Source of the DNA: Hamadaea flava
GTDB lineage: Bacteria > Actinomycetota > Actinomycetes > Mycobacteriales > Micromonosporaceae
Reading direction: 5' to 3'
Assembly (NCBI RefSeq): GCF_024172085.1
Contig: NZ_JAMZDZ010000001.1
Location: forward strand, 2,666,001-2,730,000
DNA: 64,000 bases
The notes under the pieces are model-generated. The model was not told the origin of the DNA. It saw only the letters and a program-made list of their open reading frames with translations, and did not search any database. Below are positions 59,950 to 64,000 of the stretch, in pieces; the first letter of the stretch is position 1; each line of letters opens with the position of its first letter. The translations under genes were made by a program, and so were the position numbers.

Positions 59950-59979
59950 TGCAACCCGTGACGGGGGCCTGGCCGTGTC
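59950..59979 (+). promoter_or_regulatory. candidate ECF-type promoter before the sigma-factor fusion
   Basis: TGCAACC (59950-59956), 17 bases, then CGTGTC (59974-59979). This is close to ECF promoter logic with an AAC in the -35 and CGT in the -10, so the sigma factor may drive its own gene. The -10 lies in the loop of a GCCTGG/CCAGGC hairpin, so a terminator for tetR is an alternative reading. Confidence 0.4.
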
Positions 59980-60015
59980 CCAGGCGACCCATCCCCACGA
60001 TCACGGGCGGTAGCA

Positions 60016-61860
60016 GTGGATTTCGCGGAGTTCTACCAGGCGACCTCACCCCGGACGCTGCGGTACGCGTACGGGCTGACGGGTGACCTCGCCCAGGCTC
60101 AGGACGTCGTCCAGGAGGCTTACATCCGCGCCTGGCAACGCTGGCGGCGGCTCAGCGGGTACGACGACGCCGAGGCATGGCTGCGGCTCGTGGTCTCCCG
60201 GCTCGTCTTCGACTGGTGGCGGCATCTGCGCGTACGCCGTAACGCGCCGGTCGAGTCGCCGGCCCCGGTGCCGCCGCCCTCGGAGGACACGATGCTGGTC
60301 GTGGCGGCTCTGAAGAAGCTGCCCGAACGGCAACGGCAGGCGCTCGCGCTGCACTATCTGCTCGACGTCTCCGTGGCCTCGATCGCGGCCGAGTTGCGCG
60401 TCAGCGAGGGAACCGTCAAGTCGTGGCTGTCGCGTGGCCGGGACAACCTCGCGACGGTGCTCACCGCGGAGATGTCGCAGGCCCGCATGGGCTCCGCTGC
60501 CGACGTCGCGGAACTCGGCCGCCGCCGACGGCGTACCCGGGTAGCGGCGACGGTGACCGCCGCGGGGCTGGTGGTGATCGCGGTGATCGTGCTGACGACG
60601 GCCGTGCTGGGCCGGAACCGCACGATGCCGCCGCCGCCGACGATCAATCCCACCGGCAGCCCGATGGTCTTCTCGCCCTTGCGTCGCGTGGGCTCGATGC
60701 CGCTGGACGGGCTGGCGTATCCGGAGGTCGCGGTCCAGAACGGGCGCGCCTACGTGATCGACACCGCCGCGCCGGGAGTGCGGGTGCTGGCCATGAATCT
60801 GGCCGACGGCAGCCAGGCCTGGCCGCGCGTGGATCTGCCACCCGCCGGGCCGGCGGACTCCGTTCTGGTCGGCCGGATCCTGATCACGCCACAGGTGGTC
60901 ATGGTCCTCACGGGCACCTCGACCCAAGGCGTCACGACGACCACCGCCTCCGCGATCGACCCTGCCACCGGGCAGAAACGCTGGTCCCGCACCAGTTCCG
61001 CGGAGCCTGACGACGTCCAGGTCTTTCCTGGCGTCGCTGTCTTCGCCGACCGCGCGGCCGGCACGATCGTCGGCGTCGACCTGCAGACCGGTGATACGCG
61101 CTGGCAAGTGGCCACACCGGCGCACCGGGTCTTCGGCATGACGGTCCCGGGCGACCTCGCCCGCTCGGACCTCGACACCGGCACACCCACGATGGGCAAC
61201 AGCGAGGACCAGCTGTATGTGTCAGACGGCAAGGAGACGATCACCGAGTACGCGGCGTCGACGGGCAATCCGACCGGACGCGCCTGGCACGGCATCCCGC
61301 CCAACGACGGCTTCCTGGCGTACAACGGGGACATCTACATCCGCAGCGCACGCGAGCTGTATCGGCTGCACGTCGACGACGGCAAGCTCAGCCGGGAGTA
61401 CGCCGGCGGCGGGGTGACGGCGATGTCGCCCTGCGGCCTGGCGGACATCTGCCTGATCGACGTGGCCGAATCCGGCGGCCACAACGTCGTCGCCGTCCAC
61501 GACGGCCAGGTCAAGTGGACGGTCTCGGTTCCCCGCGCGACGCGGCTGGCCCCGGTCGGGCTCGCGCTTCGGGTCGCCGGCAACGCCGCCAACGACGGCG
61601 CTGTCGTGCTCGCCACGGACGGCCGGGAGGTCCTGCGTACCAGGGAGGACAGTCGCGTGCTGCGGCTCGACGCCGGCAACCTCCTCGTCTGCGAGTGGAC
61701 CAACGAACGGTCGGTCCGGTTGTCCGGCGTACCGGCGGGGGCGCCGCAACTTGAGTCACTCGGCGGGCTCGACACTGCTCAAGGGCAGCTGGCCGCCGAG
61801 GGGACGGCGTTGGTCGCCGTCGTCGGCGGAGAGCTGGTGCTCTACTCGATGGTGGGCTGA
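60016..61860 (+). CDS. ECF sigma factor fused to membrane helix and PQQ-like beta-propeller
   Basis: A 614-residue fusion. Residues 8-75 are sigma region 2 (DLAQAQDVVQEAYIRAWQRW) and 100-150 region 4 (LPERQRQALALHYLLDVSVA then SEGTVKSWLSRGRDNL). After a basic stretch (RRRRRTR) comes a transmembrane helix (176-198), then about 400 residues of PQQ/WD-like strands (DPATGQKRWSR, DLQTGDTRWQV) that would lie outside the membrane. No zinc-finger anti-sigma gene is adjacent. The propeller may sense a signal and release sigma by proteolysis. GTG 60016 has only a weak GGGCGG upstream. Confidence 0.85.
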   Translation: MDFAEFYQATSPRTLRYAYGLTGDLAQAQDVVQEAYIRAWQRWRRLSGYDDAEAWLRLVVSRLVFDWWRHLRVRRNAPVESPAPVPPPSEDTMLVVAALKKLPERQRQALALHYLLDVSVASIAAELRVSEGTVKSWLSRGRDNLATVLTAEMSQARMGSAADVAELGRRRRRTRVAATVTAAGLVVIAVIVLTTAVLGRNRTMPPPPTINPTGSPMVFSPLRRVGSMPLDGLAYPEVAVQNGRAYVIDTAAPGVRVLAMNLADGSQAWPRVDLPPAGPADSVLVGRILITPQVVMVLTGTSTQGVTTTTASAIDPATGQKRWSRTSSAEPDDVQVFPGVAVFADRAAGTIVGVDLQTGDTRWQVATPAHRVFGMTVPGDLARSDLDTGTPTMGNSEDQLYVSDGKETITEYAASTGNPTGRAWHGIPPNDGFLAYNGDIYIRSARELYRLHVDDGKLSREYAGGGVTAMSPCGLADICLIDVAESGGHNVVAVHDGQVKWTVSVPRATRLAPVGLALRVAGNAANDGAVVLATDGREVLRTREDSRVLRLDAGNLLVCEWTNERSVRLSGVPAGAPQLESLGGLDTAQGQLAAEGTALVAVVGGELVLYSMVG

Positions 61861-61880
61861 TAGCTGATCCGATTCCGGTG

Positions 61881-61992
61881 CAAGATCGTCGGCTGCCGCG
61901 AATCTTGGGGGTGATAGCGCCAAGAATGGCGGCAGCCGACGATCTTCGAGGTGCGGATCGCGATGAATGGCGGCAGCCGACGATCTTCGAGG
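61881..61992. repeat. three copies of the GTCGGCTGCCG palindromic repeat
   Basis: Copy 1 (61881-61907) is a hairpin from CAAGATCGTCGGC to ATCTTG. Copies 2 and 3 (61925-61951 and 61966-61992) are identical over 27 bases with a 41-base period and include GGCAGCCGACGATCTTCGAG. The unit is shared with 43751-43895. The gap 61861-62118 holds no gene. Confidence 0.75.
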
Positions 61993-62118
61993 GTGCGAAC
62001 TCCATGATCAACGCGGCGGAGGCTTCCGATAAGCGCGTCCATGGCGCGATCTGCGGTTTTGCCGATCAAATGGGTGGGTAGCAGGCAGTATGGGAAGGAG
62101 ACGACAGAAAGGGCGACC

Positions 62119-63168
62119 ATGCTCGCGTTGACCGTCCGTCCCGGACAAGCCGATTCGCTGGAACTCAGTGACATGCCCGAGCCGCAGCCCGGCCCGGGTG
62201 AGCTGCTCGTCGACGCGGTCGCCGTGGGCGTCTGCGGCACCGACCGGGAGATCGCCGACGCCGAGTACGGCTGGGCGCCGGCCGGCGAGGATCGGCTCAT
62301 CCTCGGCCATGAGTCGCTGGGCCGCGTACGCACCGCGCCCGCCGGATCTGGTTTCGCCGAAGGCGATCTGATCGTCGGAGTGGTGCGGCGGCCCGACCCG
62401 AAGCCGTGCGGCGCCTGCGCCCGGGGCCAGTTCGACATGTGCCGCAACGGCGAGTACACCGAGCGCGGCATCAAGGAGATCCACGGCTACGCCAGCCAAC
62501 GCTGGACCGTCGAGCCGGAGTACGCCGTGAAGCTGCCCACCGAGCTGGGCGAGGCCGGTGTGCTCATGGAACCGACCTCGGTCGTGGCCAAGGCGTGGGA
62601 ACAGATCGACCGGATCGGCGGCCGAGCCTGGTACGAGCCGCACACCGTGCTGATCACCGGGGCCGGCCCGATCGGGTTGCTCGCCGCGTTGCTCGGTGTG
62701 CAGCGCGGGCTCGACGTCCACGTGCTGGACATCGTCACCGACGGCCCGAAACCGGCGGCGGTGGCCGCGCTGGGCGCGACCTATCACAGCGAGCCGATGG
62801 ACCGGCTGACCGAGCGGCTCAACCCCGACGTCATCGTCGAGGCGACCGGAGTGTCCTCCCTGGTCATCGAGGCCATCAGCGGCACCGCCGAGTACGGCAT
62901 CGTCTGCCTGACCGGAGTGTCCGTGGCCGGCCGGAAGATCAGCGTCGACATCGGCGGCGCCAACCGGTCCATGGTGCTGGAGAACGACGTGGTCGTCGGC
63001 TCGGTCAACGCCAACCTCAGCCACTTCCAGCAGGCGGCCGACGCTCTCACCCGGGCTGACCGGACGTGGCTGGAATCGCTCATCACCTCGCGCAGCTCGC
63101 TGCAGAACTACGCCCACGCCTTCGAACCCGATCCGAACGGGATCAAGCATGTGATCGACATTTCCTGA
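62119..63168 (+). CDS. glucose-1-dehydrogenase-like medium-chain dehydrogenase
   Basis: A 349-residue zinc-type MDR enzyme: CGTDREI and GHESLGRV carry the catalytic zinc ligands, CGACARGQFDMC part of the structural zinc loop, and ITGAGPIGLLAALLGV the NAD(P) loop. The segment GIKEIHGYASQRWTVEPEYA and the C-terminal NANLSHFQQA resemble archaeal-type glucose dehydrogenases, which make gluconolactone. ATG 62119 follows AAAGGG. A debranching-type gene follows 21 bases after the stop, suggesting a glucan-use operon. Confidence 0.83.
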   Translation: MLALTVRPGQADSLELSDMPEPQPGPGELLVDAVAVGVCGTDREIADAEYGWAPAGEDRLILGHESLGRVRTAPAGSGFAEGDLIVGVVRRPDPKPCGACARGQFDMCRNGEYTERGIKEIHGYASQRWTVEPEYAVKLPTELGEAGVLMEPTSVVAKAWEQIDRIGGRAWYEPHTVLITGAGPIGLLAALLGVQRGLDVHVLDIVTDGPKPAAVAALGATYHSEPMDRLTERLNPDVIVEATGVSSLVIEAISGTAEYGIVCLTGVSVAGRKISVDIGGANRSMVLENDVVVGSVNANLSHFQQAADALTRADRTWLESLITSRSSLQNYAHAFEPDPNGIKHVIDIS

Positions 63169-63189
63169 CACACCCCCGGGGAGGCGCCC

Positions 63190-64000
63190 ATGCCCGACCG
63201 TCAGATCAACATCCTCCAAGGCCGCACGTTCATGGTCAGCGACGAGCGCGGCGACGTGGCCCCCAACTACGACCTCCCGGGCGGCTTGTTCTTCCGGGAC
63301 ATGCGCCACCTGTCGCGCTGGGAGCTGCGGCTCAACGGCCGCCCGCTCGCCGCGCTGTCGGGCCAGCCCGTCGAGTACGACGAGGCGGTCTTCTACCTCC
63401 AGCAACCGACCGGCACCGTGTACCTGAACCCGTCGCTGTCCGTGCTGCGCCGCCGGCATGTCGGCGAAGGCGTACAGGAGCAGCTCACGGTCACCAACCA
63501 TGGGGCGCGGCCCGCGGTCCTCGAACTCTCGCTGCTGTTCGAGGCCGACTTCGCCGACATCTTCGAGGTCAAGGACAAGCAGGGCAAGACCGGCCGGCAC
63601 TACCGGCGCATCGAGAAGGGCGCGGTCGTGCTCGGCTACGAGCGCGGCGAGTTCCGGCGCGAGACCCGCATCAAGGCGCCGGGTGCGCGCTTCACCGAGC
63701 AATCCATGTCGTACGCCTTGGAGCTGGCCGCGACGGAGACGTGGAGTACGGAGATCGAGATCTCGGTGGCGACCGCCGCGATCCGGCCCGTCCCGCACCT
63801 GGACCATCGGCCGCAGATGCCGGTGAGTCTGGAGGACTGGCTGGCGCAGGCCCCGGAGCTGGACACCGACTGGGACGATCTGGTGCACACCTATCGGCGC
63901 AGTCTCATCGACCTGGCGGCGTTGCGGTTCTATCCGGACACCGTGCCGGACGCTTCGCTGCCGGCCGCCGGGTTGCCCTGGTTCATGGCGCTGTTCGGGC
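63190..64000 (+). CDS. glycogen-debranching-type enzyme, N-terminal part (cut by window edge)
   Basis: 270 codons are visible without a stop. The sequence MPDRQINILQGRTFMVSDER, then DLPGGLFFRDMRHLSRWELR and the beta-rich region to VATAAIRP, match the N-terminal bis domain of amylo-alpha-1,6-glucosidase/GDE-type proteins; AAGLPWFMALFG at the edge is the start of the alpha/alpha-barrel catalytic domain. ATG 63190 follows GGGGAGG, 21 bases after the dehydrogenase stop, so both are probably co-transcribed. Confidence 0.83.
   Translation, partial: MPDRQINILQGRTFMVSDERGDVAPNYDLPGGLFFRDMRHLSRWELRLNGRPLAALSGQPVEYDEAVFYLQQPTGTVYLNPSLSVLRRRHVGEGVQEQLTVTNHGARPAVLELSLLFEADFADIFEVKDKQGKTGRHYRRIEKGAVVLGYERGEFRRETRIKAPGARFTEQSMSYALELAATETWSTEIEISVATAAIRPVPHLDHRPQMPVSLEDWLAQAPELDTDWDDLVHTYRRSLIDLAALRFYPDTVPDASLPAAGLPWFMALFG

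Overview
The window is high-GC DNA with dense GTG/TTG starts, Tat-type signals, many probable leaderless transcripts, a SARP regulator, an ECF sigma factor fusion, an LPXTG protein and numerous secreted carbohydrate-active enzymes. This points to a filamentous actinomycete. The abundance of GTACGC-type words and the gene content suggest the Micromonosporaceae, but the genus cannot be fixed from sequence alone. No rRNA, tRNA, CRISPR array, integrase, transposase, phage gene or antibiotic assembly line was seen.

Layout. 0-7 kb: the end of an alpha/beta hydrolase, then a minus-strand cell-envelope block: a large SARP regulator translationally coupled to a secreted phospholipase-D-like protein, and three consecutive secreted murein enzymes (a transglycosylase-like protein, an N-acetylmuramoyl-L-alanine amidase and an M15 peptidase, two of them with peptidoglycan-binding modules). 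7-20.7 kb: a DUF2804 protein; an MFS importer coupled to an intracellular GH2 glycosidase; a divergent MarR/VOC pair around a palindrome; a coupled SWIM zinc-finger/helical-repeat pair; and small enzymes. 20.9-26.3 kb: a Tat-exported M23-like protein with seven peptidoglycan-binding repeats, a polysaccharide deacetylase fused to a processive family-2 glycosyltransferase with a coupled one-helix membrane protein, and a glycopeptide-type glycosyltransferase. 26.3-32.4 kb: an isochorismatase relic, a MarR/MFS operon, an ABC exporter with a DesK/LuxR-type two-component system, and a VOC protein. 32.6-35.4 kb: a large bacterial RING-finger protein.

35.4-43.6 kb is a polysaccharide-degradation island: a secreted GH64 beta-1,3-glucanase with ricin-type lectin domains under a promoter flanked by two LacI-type operators, a secreted GH2 enzyme with AbfB domains that is a paralogue of the intracellular GH2, and a lectin-alginate-lyase-type protein. 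Inside it lies a deletion scar joining a truncated AraC regulator to a truncated isochorismatase. 43.9-52.3 kb: a MerR-PP2C fusion, an FAD oxidoreductase, katG with tandem promoters and a FurA-like box, small membrane and acetyltransferase genes, an LPXTG surface protein, an FMN reductase and a VOC protein. 52.3-56.5 kb: a secreted CBM2 metallopeptidase-like protein and a D-galactonate-type catabolic unit (dgoD, SDR, GntR regulator). 56.9-64 kb: a TetR/MMPL exporter pair around an array of four operators, an ECF sigma factor fused to a membrane helix and beta-propeller, a glucose-dehydrogenase-like enzyme and the start of a glycogen-debranching-type enzyme.

The recurring themes are extracellular polymer degradation with sugar catabolism, cell-wall remodelling, and local one-component regulators with readable operators. 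At least three families of dispersed palindromic intergenic repeats, two gene relics and a general use of leaderless promoters (TANNNT six or seven bases before the start codon) are the least conventional signals.
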